Shown one piece after another: positions 24,760-33,461 of a stretch of 64,000 nucleotides of DNA. The stretch lies in assembly GCF_022815645.1 (NCBI RefSeq), contig NZ_JALGRO010000002.1, positions 1 through 64,000 on the forward strand. Direction: 5' to 3'. The stretch's first letter is position 1; each line of letters opens with the position of its first letter. The stretch is from Curtobacterium sp. VKM Ac-2922 (GTDB lineage Bacteria; Actinomycetota; Actinomycetes; Actinomycetales; Microbacteriaceae). Position numbers and translations under genes: made by a program. The notes beneath the pieces are model-generated. The model saw only the letters and a list, made by a program, of their open reading frames with translations. It did not search any database and was not told where the DNA came from.

Positions 24760-25620
24760 TCACGCTACCCCGCGAGCGCCGTCCTGCCTGCGAACCGCTT
24801 GCCCGATCAGGGCCGTGGCGATCCGGTCCGCCGCGTGCGGCGCCTTCGCGAGTGCATGGACGACTGCGGTGACCCCTCCGGCACTCGCGATGACGGCGCC
24901 CGCAGCGCGGACCTCCCCGTTGATCCACGTCGACTTCCCGTGCCGCTGCCAACTCACCGTCCGGGCCGGTTCCGCATCGGGGGCGAGCGCCCAGTCGGCG
25001 TACCGGCACAGGTCGTCGAAGGTGGACCAGATCCCCCCAGCCGCCGCGTAGGGGGACGCTCCGAGCGCCCACGGCGTGATCGCGCGCCCGAAGAACAGCG
25101 TCGGGATCACTCGCTCCACCGGGTCAGGCGCGATGGTCGCGGTGGTGATGCCCGCCGGCTGGAGCACGTGCTCTGTCACCGCGGAGAACCAGTCGCCGTG
25201 GACGACGTCGAGGACCGCACCGAGCAGGGCGTACCCGAGGTTCGAGTACACGAACTGTCCGCGGGGTGTCACCGGCACCGCTGCCGACAGGTCGAGCGGA
25301 CGGCCGACCGTTCTCCGGTAGGGATCGCGGAACGGGTTGCCGGCCATCCCGTCCGGAAGCCGTGGGAGTCCTGACGTGTGGTGGACGAGGTCGGCGATCG
25401 TCACCCTGTCGTCGGGCACACCGGACAGGTAGTGCGCGACGGGCCGCTCGACGTCGAGCGTCGACCACGCGGTCGTGCCGACGAGCCCCTTCGTGATGCT
25501 CCCCCACTCCAGCAGGGATGCCGATGCGTACGGCCCGCGGGGTTCCCGCACGGTCGCCCAGCCGTCGTCCGTCCGGAGGCTGGCGCGCCAGTCGCCAGAG
25601 GTCTTCCGCGGATCCCGCAT
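24760..25620 (-). CDS. Serine hydrolase, beta-lactamase/PBP class C fold
   Basis: Beta-lactamase-family protein of 286 residues (PF00144 type). The nucleophile motif SITK is at residues 41-44 and the YSN motif at 125-127 (FVYSNLGYALLG); HHTSGLP, a usual landmark, is at 81-87. No signal peptide is present with ATG at 25620, so it would be cytoplasmic, or the N-terminus is shortened: family members usually have 30 or more residues before the SxxK. Members are esterases, D-aminopeptidases or carboxypeptidases rather than true beta-lactamases. The SdpI-like gene ends five bases upstream, suggesting co-transcription. Confidence 0.8.
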   Translation of the reverse strand: MRDPRKTSGDWRASLRTDDGWATVREPRGPYASASLLEWGSITKGLVGTTAWSTLDVERPVAHYLSGVPDDRVTIADLVHHTSGLPRLPDGMAGNPFRDPYRRTVGRPLDLSAAVPVTPRGQFVYSNLGYALLGAVLDVVHGDWFSAVTEHVLQPAGITTATIAPDPVERVIPTLFFGRAITPWALGASPYAAAGGIWSTFDDLCRYADWALAPDAEPARTVSWQRHGKSTWINGEVRAAGAVIASAGGVTAVVHALAKAPHAADRIATALIGQAVRRQDGARGVA

Positions 25621-25625
25621 CGGAC

Positions 25626-25940
25626 CTATCCGACTGCCCGATGCGCCGCGACGACGCTCCACAGCGCCCCGGCGACCAACACCGCCGCACACAGGATCAC
25701 CGCGACCGAGTCGTTCTCCCGCCCCACGGCGATCGAGCCGCCACCGAGCACGATCACCGCGCCCGTGGCGACGCCTGTCGGCAGGATCGCAGCCTGGTGT
25801 CCTCGGCGCCAGGCTGCGTCGTCCTGCATGGTCGCTCGGGTTCGGACGCCGACGAACGGATTCCGCCCGATCACGCCGCGGGCAGGCAGGACGACGAAGA
25901 TGACCGTCAGGATCGCCGCGATCATCACGATGACGACCAT
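25626..25940 (-). CDS. SdpI-family membrane protein
   Basis: Small membrane protein of 104 residues with three hydrophobic helices. The central segment GRNPFVGVRTRATMQDDAAW is the signature of the SdpI/YhfL family. SdpI of Bacillus subtilis gives immunity to the cannibalism peptide SdpC and senses it through the SdpR repressor; no such toxin or regulator is next to this gene. ATG at 25940 follows a GGAGAGGGGG binding site. The lanthipeptide cluster lies 5.6 kb away, so a link in peptide immunity is possible but unsupported. Confidence 0.8.
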   Translation of the reverse strand: MVVIVMIAAILTVIFVVLPARGVIGRNPFVGVRTRATMQDDAAWRRGHQAAILPTGVATGAVIVLGGGSIAVGRENDSVAVILCAAVLVAGALWSVVAAHRAVG

Positions 25941-26020
25941 CGCGCCCCCTCTCCACATGCACGAGTGCACACCCGTCGCATCATCATTTCACACAACACG
26001 TTCCACGTGCCAGGTTCGGT

Positions 26021-26962
26021 CTACCCCAGCGGCTCGACGCCGTAGCTGGTGACCACCGCGCGCAACTCGTCCAGGTACGTCTGCGCCTGCACGGTGAGGG
26101 GAACGGAGGCGTGCGCGATCCACCCGATCTCGATGCGTTCGTCGACGTCGAGCGGGATGGCGACGATCTCCGGGTCCAGGTCGTCGCTGATCAGCCCCGT
26201 CGAGATCGTGTACCCGCCCAGACCGATCATCAGGTTGAAGATCGTCGCCCGGTCCGACACCCGGATCTCCCGCTTGCTGGACATCGTCGACAGGATCTCC
26301 TCGGCCAGGTAGAAGGAGTTGTTTGCACCCTGGTCGAACGTCAGTCGGGGCAGGTCCGCCAGGTCGGCCAGGGTCGCGCGCTCCTGTGCGGCGAGCGGGT
26401 TCCGCCGGGCGACGAAGATGTGCGGCTGGGCGACGAACAGCGGCGTGAACACGACCCCGGCGTCCCGCAGCAGTTTCCCGAGGACCTGCCGGTTGAAGTC
26501 GTTGCGGTACAGGATGCCGACCTCGCTGCGCAGGGTGCGGACGTCCTCGATGATGTCCCAGGTGCGGGTCTCACGGAGCGAGAACTCGTACTCGTCCGCA
26601 GCGGCCGCCTCGACCATCCGGACGAACGCCTCGACGGCGAACGAGTAGTGCTGCGCGGACACCCCGAGCAGCCGGCGCGACGGCTGCCCGCCGACGTACC
26701 GCTGCTCGAGCAGCGAGACCTGCTCGACCACCTGCCGGGCGTACCCGAGGAACTCGACGCCGTCGACGGTGAGGACGACACCACGCGCCGAACGCACGAA
26801 GAGCGCCCGGCCGATCCTGGCCTCCAGGTCCTTCATCGCCGCCGACAGCGTCGGCTGCGCGACGTACAGCAGATCGGCCGCAGAGCTGATCGACCCCTCG
26901 GTCGCGACCTCGATGAAGTACCGCAGCTGCTGCAGGGTGATGTCGTTCGAGACACGTGCCAT
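26021..26962 (-). CDS. LysR-type regulator, divergent from mesX-mesD
   Basis: LysR regulator of 313 residues. The N-terminal helix-turn-helix is TLQQLRYFIEVATEGSISSA followed by ADLLYVAQPTLSAAMKDLE; the rest is the two-lobed effector domain. It is divergently placed against the mesX-mesD pair, and an 18-base palindrome lies between (26971-26988), nine bases from its ATG. By analogy with LysR regulators of sulfur amino acid genes, it should control methionine synthesis and respond to a precursor such as homocysteine or O-acyl-homoserine. The effector is a guess; the pairing is plain in the sequence. Confidence 0.88.
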   Translation of the reverse strand: MARVSNDITLQQLRYFIEVATEGSISSAADLLYVAQPTLSAAMKDLEARIGRALFVRSARGVVLTVDGVEFLGYARQVVEQVSLLEQRYVGGQPSRRLLGVSAQHYSFAVEAFVRMVEAAAADEYEFSLRETRTWDIIEDVRTLRSEVGILYRNDFNRQVLGKLLRDAGVVFTPLFVAQPHIFVARRNPLAAQERATLADLADLPRLTFDQGANNSFYLAEEILSTMSSKREIRVSDRATIFNLMIGLGGYTISTGLISDDLDPEIVAIPLDVDERIEIGWIAHASVPLTVQAQTYLDELRAVVTSYGVEPLG

Positions 26963-26970
26963 AGGCGCAG

Positions 26971-26988
26971 GCTATACCAGGGCATAGC
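26971..26988. promoter_or_regulatory. LysR-type operator in the mesX-lysR gap
   Basis: GCTATACCAGGGCATAGC is an 18-base inverted repeat with seven of nine pairs matched (half site GCTATRCC) and the T-N11-A form of LysR boxes. It is the only such dyad in the 72-base divergent gap, so it probably serves both genes. Confidence 0.65.
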
Positions 26989-27034
26989 GACAGGGAGTTA
27001 CCCGATGACCCGCGCCTCCCGTCATGATCGGGGG

Positions 27035-28024
27035 ATGGCGAATGACCTGACCTTCAGCATCACGCGGACGCGGTTCGACGAGGACTACTCCCCCGCGGAC
27101 AGCTCCCGGCTGACCACGAACTTCGCCAACTTGGCGCGCGGCGAGCACCGTCAGCAGAACCTGCGCAGCGCCCTCGCGATGATCGACCGGCGGTGCAACG
27201 ACCTGGCGGCGGGCGACTCCGACGACGACCGCTTCCGCGTCGAACTCGACATCGTCTCCGTCGCGGCCCACTTCGTCGAGCACGGTGTGGACGAGCAGTT
27301 CCCCCTGCTCGAGATGCTCGACGTCGCGATCCTCGACCAGCACACCGGCGAGCGCCACCAGGGGATCCTGGGCAACAACTTCTCGTCGTACCTGCGCGAC
27401 TACGACTTCGCCGTCCTGCTGCCGTCGCTGAAGGACGGCACCGGCGCACCCACCATCCCGTCCGACTTCGGCGAGCTCCACGGGGCGCTCTTCCAGCGAT
27501 TCCTGGAGTCCGACGCCTTCCGGTCGCAGTTCGATGCCGAGCCCGTGGTCTGCATCAGCGTCTCCACCAGTCAGACCTACCGGCAGACGGAGTACGTCCA
27601 CCCGGTCCTGGGCGCCGAGTACGCGCACGAGCACTCCTCGCTCACCGACGACTACTTCGGTCGGATGGGGATGCAGGTCCGCTACTTCATGCCGCCCGGG
27701 GCCAAGGCGCCGCTGGCGTTCTACACGCGCGGCGACCTGGTCAGCGACTACTCGGACCTGCAGCTCATCGGCACGATCAGCACCATGGAGACGTTCCAGA
27801 AGATCTACCGACCGGAGATCTACAACGCCGACACGGCCGCGCCGAGCGTCTACCGCCCGAGCCTGTCGCACACGGACTTCTCGACTCCCTCGGTCACGTA
27901 CGACCGCGAGGAACGCAGCCGCCTTGCCGTCACCCAGGGTCGCTACACCGAGGAGCACCTCGTGAAGCCGCACCGAGCACTCCTCGAGCAGTGGGCCACC
28001 AACCCCGCTGCCCTGACCCACTGA
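27035..28024 (+). CDS. mesX: DUF1852 protein, oxygen-dependent partner of MesD
   Basis: Protein of 329 residues of the DUF1852 family (FSITRTRFDEDYSPADSSRL, then TTNFANLARGEHRQQNLRSA near the N-terminus; histidine-rich EYVHPVLGAEYAHEHSSLTD in the second half). In published work on folate-independent methionine synthases, MesD needs MesX (DUF1852) and oxygen, and the methyl source is not settled. The immediately following gene is MesD-like, 21 bases on, so the pair is complete. ATG at 27035 follows GGGGG; the leader of about 50 bases includes the LysR palindrome. Confidence 0.88.
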   Translation: MANDLTFSITRTRFDEDYSPADSSRLTTNFANLARGEHRQQNLRSALAMIDRRCNDLAAGDSDDDRFRVELDIVSVAAHFVEHGVDEQFPLLEMLDVAILDQHTGERHQGILGNNFSSYLRDYDFAVLLPSLKDGTGAPTIPSDFGELHGALFQRFLESDAFRSQFDAEPVVCISVSTSQTYRQTEYVHPVLGAEYAHEHSSLTDDYFGRMGMQVRYFMPPGAKAPLAFYTRGDLVSDYSDLQLIGTISTMETFQKIYRPEIYNADTAAPSVYRPSLSHTDFSTPSVTYDREERSRLAVTQGRYTEEHLVKPHRALLEQWATNPAALTH

Positions 28025-28045
28025 CCTGTTAGGAACTCCACGAGC

Positions 28046-29095
28046 ATGAGCACCCTTCTGCCCACCGCCATCGTCGGCAGTCTGCCGAAGCCGTCCTGGC
28101 TCGCCGAGCCCGAGAAGCTCTGGTCCCCCTGGCAGCTGGAAGGCGCGGCGCTGGCCGAGGGCAAGCAGGACGCGCTCCGGGCCGCCGTGCATGAGCAAGA
28201 GCGCCACGGCCTGGACATCATCAGCGACGGCGAGCAGACCCGCCAGCACTTCGTCACCACGTTCATCGAGCACCTGGACGGCGTCGACCTCGAGCGCAAG
28301 GAGACCGTCCGGATCCGTAACCGGTACGACGCGGCGGTCCCGACCGTGGTCGGTGCCGTAAGCCGCCGCCAGCCGGTGTTCGTCGAGGACGCGAAGTTCC
28401 TGCGGGCCCAGACCGACCGGCCGATCAAGTGGGCGCTGCCCGGCCCGATGACCATGATCGACACCCTCTCCGACCAGCACTACAAGAGCCGCGAGAAGCT
28501 GGCGTGGGAGTTCGCCACGATCCTCAACCAAGAGGCCCGCGAGCTCGAAGCCGCCGGCGTGGACATCATCCAGTTCGACGAGCCCGCCTTCACGGTCTTC
28601 CACGACGAGGTGCAGGACTGGGGCGTCGCCGCACTCGAACGGGCCGCCGAGGGACTGCGCGCCGAGACCGTCGTGCACATCTGTTACGGCTACGGCATCG
28701 AGGCGAACAACACGTGGAAGGAGACGCTCGGCGCGGAGTGGCGCCAGTACGAGCAGTCCTTCCCGCTCCTGCAGCAGTCGTCGATCGACACCGTGTCGCT
28801 GGAGTGCATCCACTCGCATGTGCCGCTCGAACTCGTCGAATTGATCCGTGGAAAGAAGGTCATGCTCGGCGCCATCGACGTCGCGACCGAGACCGTCGAG
28901 ACCCCGGAAGAGGTCGCGGAAGTGATTCGCCGCGCACTCGAGTTCGTCGACGCCGACAAGCTCATCCCCAGCTCCAACTGCGGGATGGCGCCGCTTGCGC
29001 GGGGCGCGGCGCTCCAGAAGCTCGGCGCCCTGGCCGCAGGCGCGGACATCGTGCGAGCAGAGCTCGCCGAGGTTGCGGTGCCGGCAGCGCACTAG
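28046..29095 (+). CDS. mesD: MesD-type core methionine synthase
   Basis: MetE-core protein of 349 residues, lacking the N-terminal folate-binding half of MetE. The zinc ligands are His211 and Cys213 (VVHICYG) and Cys312 (SSNCGM), with the acid residue between them; the homocysteine-side motif QFDEPAF is at 176-182. Size, lack of folate domain and a DUF1852 neighbour mark the MesD group, which methylates homocysteine without folate. ATG at 28046 has AGGA upstream. A 156-base stretch of this gene (28502-28657) is repeated with about 90 percent identity at 34406-34561. Confidence 0.88.
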   Translation: MSTLLPTAIVGSLPKPSWLAEPEKLWSPWQLEGAALAEGKQDALRAAVHEQERHGLDIISDGEQTRQHFVTTFIEHLDGVDLERKETVRIRNRYDAAVPTVVGAVSRRQPVFVEDAKFLRAQTDRPIKWALPGPMTMIDTLSDQHYKSREKLAWEFATILNQEARELEAAGVDIIQFDEPAFTVFHDEVQDWGVAALERAAEGLRAETVVHICYGYGIEANNTWKETLGAEWRQYEQSFPLLQQSSIDTVSLECIHSHVPLELVELIRGKKVMLGAIDVATETVETPEEVAEVIRRALEFVDADKLIPSSNCGMAPLARGAALQKLGALAAGADIVRAELAEVAVPAAH

Positions 29096-29158
29096 CCACA
29101 CAGCCTGAAGGCACGGCTCGACACCGTCACGCAGGTCGCGTCGGCAGTGGCGTCACTC

Positions 29159-29656
29159 CTAGCTGTCGAGGCTCGACTTGTCGAAGTCACCCGCGAAGCA
29201 CTGCGAACTGCCGTCGATCGTGTAGCCCCGCGGATCTGCCCGGAAGTCGGAGGAGCTGACAGGGCCGCCCCTGCCTCGGACCCCGAGGATCGGATCCTCA
29301 CCGCCGGTCTGGTAGCGCTCGGTCGTGACCCCGAGCTCCTTCCAGTGGCGTTCCACTGCCACGACATCCGCCCTCGGGTCGGCGCTCGCAGAACGGACCA
29401 TGGCGTAGACATACTGCACACCGCCTTGCCCCAGGCCGAGACCGCACTTGCCGAGCCGCGGACCGTCTCGAACCTCCCAGCCATCACCCACGACGTCGGT
29501 GGACCCCTCGACGAACGCCACGATGGACTGTTTCGCCTGCGCCGGACTCTTCCCGAGCCCGGCGCTGCAACCGGCGAGAACGACGACGAGCAGGATCGCC
29601 CCTGCCGAGAGGACAGCGACAAGCATCTTCCGTCGGCTCGCTTGCAATCGGAACAC
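29159..29656 (-). CDS. Lipoprotein, diverged member of the DUF1023-linked family
   Basis: Lipoprotein of 165 residues with lipobox LAGC (cysteine 30). It shares the plan of the genes at 8191 and 8878: PAQAKQSIVAFVEGSTDVVG, a SASADPRADVVAVERHWKEL block, the invariant GVRGRGGPVSSSDFRA and a final cysteine, although the signal peptide and middle differ. GTG at 29656 has GGAAGG just before it; ATG at 29626 is an alternative. It follows another lipoprotein and a DUF1023 gene on the same strand, so cassette order is DUF1023, lipoprotein, lipoprotein. Role probably partner or immunity protein, by context only. Confidence 0.75.
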   Translation of the reverse strand: MFRLQASRRKMLVAVLSAGAILLVVVLAGCSAGLGKSPAQAKQSIVAFVEGSTDVVGDGWEVRDGPRLGKCGLGLGQGGVQYVYAMVRSASADPRADVVAVERHWKELGVTTERYQTGGEDPILGVRGRGGPVSSSDFRADPRGYTIDGSSQCFAGDFDKSSLDS

Positions 29657-29702
29657 CCTTCCAGATCAGCCCGCGTGTGTAATTCTCACCTTGGTCGAGT
29701 GG

Positions 29703-30410
29703 TCAGCGCTGCCGGACGGGGTCGCTCCACTTCGGGAACGGCTCCGACACACCGGGCTCAGACTCGTCAGGGAAGTCTGCGGGGTCGCGCAGTGCGATCG
29801 CCTTGATGAGCTCCGGAGCGTCTCGCGCCCAGAACGCTTCGCTGTACACCCCGAGCGAATACTGCCCGTTCGGCCGCACGCTCCAGGTCACCCACCATCC
29901 ATCGCCGGTGTCGGCCCTGATCTCGTGATCGGTCCCGACCTTCGCGCTGCCGGAGCGCCACCCTTCTTCATCGAAGTAGCGCTGCATCGGTTCGAGGTCC
30001 GCCTCTGCGCCGGTCGCCCCGTCCGGTTCGACGATCCGGACGGCTCGGAAGGAGTAGGAGTTCTGCTTGGTTGCACCCTCTGGGGCCTTGCCGAAGGCAG
30101 CATCGCCTGCGGGCAGAGGACGGACGTCTCCACCGTTCCAGTACCACCTGCCGTTCGAGATCTGCCGCTGCGCGGCCGCGAGCACAGCCTGCCCGTGCTC
30201 GTACCGCTCGCCAGCAAGCTCGAACTCCTCCTGCAACGAGAGATCGCCAACCTGCGCCTGCGTCTTGCCTGCCGCGTCTCGTGCGTTCTGTCCGGTCACG
30301 TCGTCTCCTCTGCCTGCGCCGCCCGAGGCGCATCCGGTCGTCGCGAGCATCACGGCGGCGAGCATGGTCGCGATCGCGCCGCGCAGTCGGGGGCGATTCT
30401 TGACGGTCAT
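29703..30410 (-). CDS. Lipoprotein coupled to the second DUF1023 gene
   Basis: Lipoprotein of 235 residues with lipobox ATTGC (cysteine 27). After the anchor comes a 70-residue helical segment (SLQEEFELAGERYEHGQAVL) and then a beta-rich domain (GRWYWNGGDVRPLPAGDAAF, GDGWWVTWSVRPNGQYSLGV). I do not recognise the family. ATG at 30410 overlaps the stop of the DUF1023 gene, exactly as the lipoprotein at 8191 does with its own DUF1023 gene, though the two lipoproteins are unrelated in sequence. That makes translational coupling to the hydrolase the conserved feature. Confidence 0.75.
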   Translation of the reverse strand: MTVKNRPRLRGAIATMLAAVMLATTGCASGGAGRGDDVTGQNARDAAGKTQAQVGDLSLQEEFELAGERYEHGQAVLAAAQRQISNGRWYWNGGDVRPLPAGDAAFGKAPEGATKQNSYSFRAVRIVEPDGATGAEADLEPMQRYFDEEGWRSGSAKVGTDHEIRADTGDGWWVTWSVRPNGQYSLGVYSEAFWARDAPELIKAIALRDPADFPDESEPGVSEPFPKWSDPVRQR

Positions 30411-32254
30411 GGCCCCATCTTCCCGTCTGCGACGATCTGCGCCAGCGTGTGGAGCGTGGTCGAGTCTTGCGACAGGTACCCGACGTCGTCCGAATCGGAG
30501 TCGTGCCACATGTCGTGTCCCGTCACCCCGTAGGTGCCGTCCCCCGCTTCGGAAGAGAACTCCTGTACGCCGTCGAACCCGAGCGGATCCGCTCGTGTGG
30601 CGACGCCCACCCACTGGCCGACCGGCGCGAGCGGATCGTCCTTCGCGGCCGTCGCGTAGACGTTGTCGGCGTGAACGTCCCCGATCTCGGTTCCGCGCGG
30701 GAAGCCGACGGAACCGTAGGACACGAACGAATCGACCCGATGCTCCGTCAACTGGAGCCCTTGCACCGCGGTGGTGGAGCCGTACGAATGCGCTGCAACG
30801 GTGAAGGTGCCCGGGCCACCCCCTGGCCTGCTGTCGAAGACACCGTCCACGAACGAGGCCAACTCGGCGGCGCCGGACTCCGATCGGTCTGGGAAGCCGA
30901 CCTCTGCCGGGTTCGGCGCGTGGTAGCCGACCCAGGAGACGACGGCGTAGGTCTGCGATCGATCGTCGATGCGCGCCTGGCGCAGCAGCCCTTCGGCGGC
31001 CTGGATGCGCTCCCCCATGCCTGACACGTCGGAACTCATCCCGGGCACGTTCACTGTCACGTTCTCTGCCGTGTCGAGGTCACCCAGCGAGACGGCGGCG
31101 ACGAGTGCGCCGTCGTGGACTCCGAAGCCCACGAGCTGCGCTGTCTTGGAATCTGAGAGCCCAGGCAGCACTTCCGCGCGAAGATCAGCCTCGTCGACGG
31201 CCTCCTGCAGCGCATGGACCTGTTGCTCGAAGTCCGACAGACCGACGCGCTGCTCGCCGAAGCCCATCAGCGTGTACACCTGTTCGGGGTCCTCCACCGC
31301 CGCTGCCAACACCGCTCGCGAAGCGATGTCCCTCTTCGCGGCAGGGATGCCGTCGAGGTTGGCGAAGAGGTACTGCGTCGCCAACGGCAAGGACTCGATG
31401 TACCCATCCGTCTGCGGGAGCCGGGCGTAGGCGGAGGCGACCTCCGCAGGGGTCAGGCCCGGTCGGAGCAGCCCCGACAGTGCCGGCGACGCGGTCACTG
31501 TCGCCACGGCGTCGAGCGTGAGGTTCGAGAGTGCGCTGCCGCCCGCGCGGTCGAAGGCGTTCGCGATGCCTTCGAGCCAGCTCGCCTCCAGCGCGTTCTC
31601 TGCCATCAGGCCGTCAAACCCCGACACGACCGTCGAGCCCTCGACCGGCACCCATGAGCAGGCCGAGCGGAAGCGGGTCCAGGCGTTCTTCACCTGGATC
31701 AGGTGCTGCGCAGTGCTGTTGTCGGCAGCTCTGCTGGCCCCGACGAACGTCAGCAGCGCATCGGGATCAGCGGAGGAAGTGCCCCCCGAGCTTCCGCCGC
31801 CAGTGCGCGGGCGCGCCCTCGGGGCAAAGGTCGCCGTGACCGGAGTCGGGTGGGCCGCGGTGTCATCCGGACGTGGGTCGACCACGCCGTCGATGTAAGC
31901 CGATGCCACGGCGAGCGGATCGCCGGACGCGCGACGCTTCGCGCGGTCCGCCTCCCTCGCCCTCCATTCGCGCGATTCCCGGAGCCGGCGCCGCTCAGTG
32001 CCGGCTTCCCTCTTCGCTCGTTCGATCGCCGTCCCGAGGTCAGCGAAGACACCGGCAAGGCGCTGGGTGTCCTCCGACCGCATCGTGCTGCCGGTCGTGA
32101 AGACCGTTGCGTAACTGCCGCGGAACTCCCAGACCGCGGCCTCGACTCGCACGCGGTTCGCCATCGCCTGCGACCGCAGGTCCCCGGAAGCCCCGTGCGC
32201 AGCAGCGATGAGGGCGTCGGCTGCACCGTCATCGAACACAATCGTCACGCACAC
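30407..32254 (-). CDS. DUF1023 alpha/beta hydrolase, second copy
   Basis: Protein of 615 residues with the plan of the gene at 6230: helical N-terminal 110 residues without signal peptide, linker, helical middle (QVKNAWTRFRSACSWVPVEG against ALKNAWSGFTARCSWAPIDS) and a DUF1023 hydrolase with SLGDLDTAENVTVNVPGM, VVSWVGYHAPNP and AAHSYGSTT. The N-terminal regions are less alike than the C-terminal domains, which is the pattern of polymorphic secreted proteins. GTG at 32254 has GGGGGT upstream. Export by a type VII-like system is inferred; none is encoded here. Confidence 0.8.
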   Translation of the reverse strand: MCVTIVFDDGAADALIAAAHGASGDLRSQAMANRVRVEAAVWEFRGSYATVFTTGSTMRSEDTQRLAGVFADLGTAIERAKREAGTERRRLRESREWRAREADRAKRRASGDPLAVASAYIDGVVDPRPDDTAAHPTPVTATFAPRARPRTGGGSSGGTSSADPDALLTFVGASRAADNSTAQHLIQVKNAWTRFRSACSWVPVEGSTVVSGFDGLMAENALEASWLEGIANAFDRAGGSALSNLTLDAVATVTASPALSGLLRPGLTPAEVASAYARLPQTDGYIESLPLATQYLFANLDGIPAAKRDIASRAVLAAAVEDPEQVYTLMGFGEQRVGLSDFEQQVHALQEAVDEADLRAEVLPGLSDSKTAQLVGFGVHDGALVAAVSLGDLDTAENVTVNVPGMSSDVSGMGERIQAAEGLLRQARIDDRSQTYAVVSWVGYHAPNPAEVGFPDRSESGAAELASFVDGVFDSRPGGGPGTFTVAAHSYGSTTAVQGLQLTEHRVDSFVSYGSVGFPRGTEIGDVHADNVYATAAKDDPLAPVGQWVGVATRADPLGFDGVQEFSSEAGDGTYGVTGHDMWHDSDSDDVGYLSQDSTTLHTLAQIVADGKMGP

Positions 32255-32754
32255 CCCCGTGTGGATCGCAATCTGGTCTACGAATGTACTGAACGATCGA
32301 CGTGCCGGTCCATCCAGGTGGCGCGCACCCGATGCCTGGGTCCGCCGACTTCATCTGTCGAGCGGCCGGGTCCAAACCGGACGGTCCGCCGACCGTCGGC
32401 TGCTCGAACACTTGCACCGTACTTGACGTCCGATACATTGCCGTTCATGTTCCACAAGCCTAGCGTCTTCATCAGACTGAGCGTGACATCGATCACCACG
32501 TGTTCCAGATCAGCGCTCGCTGTCTGGAGCGCTCGCGCCACCATCGCCGCCAGGTGACTCATGGGTCAGAGCCAATCACCGACCGCTCGACGGCGTCCGA
32601 CGGGCACGAGACGCAAGACGATGTCCCGCGGCCGATCGGTCGTCGGGCGTTCCATCGCTGCCGTCGACGGCGCGACGCGCGGTCGCACATCCGCACGGGC
32701 TGAAGACGTCGATGACGCAGGATCGCTTCAAGAACGGCAGCGCGAGCGGATGGG
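32255..32754. other. 500-base gap without a confident gene
   Basis: Between the start of the DUF1023 gene and the end of the TetR gene. A minus-strand frame at 32278-32562 (94 codons, first part MSHLAAMVARALQTASADLE) is compact at its N-terminus but turns arginine-rich, has no binding site and no family match, so it is not called. Base composition is lower in GC than the flanks around 32430-32480. Confidence 0.5.
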
Positions 32755-33408
32755 TCAGTCGCGCTGCCCGCCACCCGAACGCTGCGCCATCGACGGCGAC
32801 GCTGCGCCCCGCTGAGATCCCGTCCACGTCGGGGCGAATGCCTGGAACAACTCATCGAGCACGCCGGCGAAGTCGCCCGTGGCGGCCGTGGGCAGCGCCG
32901 CCTGGACACACGCCCAAGCAGCACCGGCCATGGCGCGAGCCCTGATCGACGAGAGCTCTGCCGACGTGCCGCCACCACGCTCGAGCAGTGCGTCCGCCAG
33001 GCCGTCCTGGAGGGACCACAAGACCGCCGCGACTGCCGACCGCAGCGATGGCGACGCCTCGATGATGGCCTCGAGCGCTGCCTGCTGACTCCGTCGGACC
33101 GGATCCGAGTAGTAGTCGACGACCGAGTCGAACGTCGCACGCAAGGTCCACCACGGGTCCCCTCCGTCGGGGAGGGCGCGATGCGCATCGACGAGCGCTT
33201 CGGCCCAGAGCGTGTACTTGCCGGTGACCACGTCCTCCTTCGAGGAGAAGTACCGGAAGAAGCTGCGACGCGACAGTCCCGCCTGCGCGGCGATCTGGTC
33301 CACGGTCACCGCGTCGAACCCGTTCTCAGCGAACAGGCGGATGGCGACCACCGCGATCTCGTTCTGCAGCGCCCGGCGCACACGCACTCGGATGTCCGCA
33401 CCTTCCAT
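32755..33408 (-). CDS. TetR-family regulator
   Basis: TetR regulator of 217 residues. The N-terminal helix-turn-helix region is RLFAENGFDAVTVDQIAAQA followed by GLSRRSFFRYFSSKEDVV; the ligand domain is divergent as usual. Start ATG at 33408 fits a perfect -10 (TATGAT on the minus strand, 33416-33421) seven bases upstream, so the transcript is probably leaderless and upstream ATGs at 33414-33420 fall in the promoter. It is divergent from the SDR gene, with TGGCAC palindromes between the two -10 elements, so it probably represses both genes. The 30-residue C-terminal tail is low complexity. Confidence 0.85.
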   Translation of the reverse strand: MEGADIRVRVRRALQNEIAVVAIRLFAENGFDAVTVDQIAAQAGLSRRSFFRYFSSKEDVVTGKYTLWAEALVDAHRALPDGGDPWWTLRATFDSVVDYYSDPVRRSQQAALEAIIEASPSLRSAVAAVLWSLQDGLADALLERGGGTSAELSSIRARAMAGAAWACVQAALPTAATGDFAGVLDELFQAFAPTWTGSQRGAASPSMAQRSGGGQRD

Positions 33409-33415
33409 GCGCATC

Positions 33416-33459
33416 ATCATATGGGTGGCACTGCGTGCCACACTTGCACTACTGTGCCA
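33416..33459. promoter_or_regulatory. Divergent promoter and TetR operator
   Basis: TGGCACTGCGTGCCA (33426-33440) is a perfect 6-3-6 palindrome; a further GTGCCA half-site is at 33454-33459. TATGAT for the regulator (minus strand, 33416-33421) and TACTGT for the SDR gene (33450-33455) flank the palindrome, each 6-7 bases from its ATG. A bound TetR dimer would cover both. Confidence 0.7.
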
Positions 33460-33461
33460 GA

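Noticed and set aside
24760..25620. True class C beta-lactamase regulated by the BlaI-like protein
   Set aside because: It has SxxK and YSN but no signal peptide, lies 14 kb from the blaI-like gene and has no operator dyad upstream. It is called only as a serine hydrolase.
26972..29101. 709-codon open frame on the minus strand
   Set aside because: It is exactly antisense to mesX-mesD, is leucine/arginine/valine-rich and has no family pattern. The plus-strand products have clear motifs.
32278..32562. 94-codon minus-strand frame upstream of the second DUF1023 gene
   Set aside because: Considered as a WXG100-like partner because of its place and length, but there is no W-x-G, the last half is arginine-rich and no binding site precedes it.
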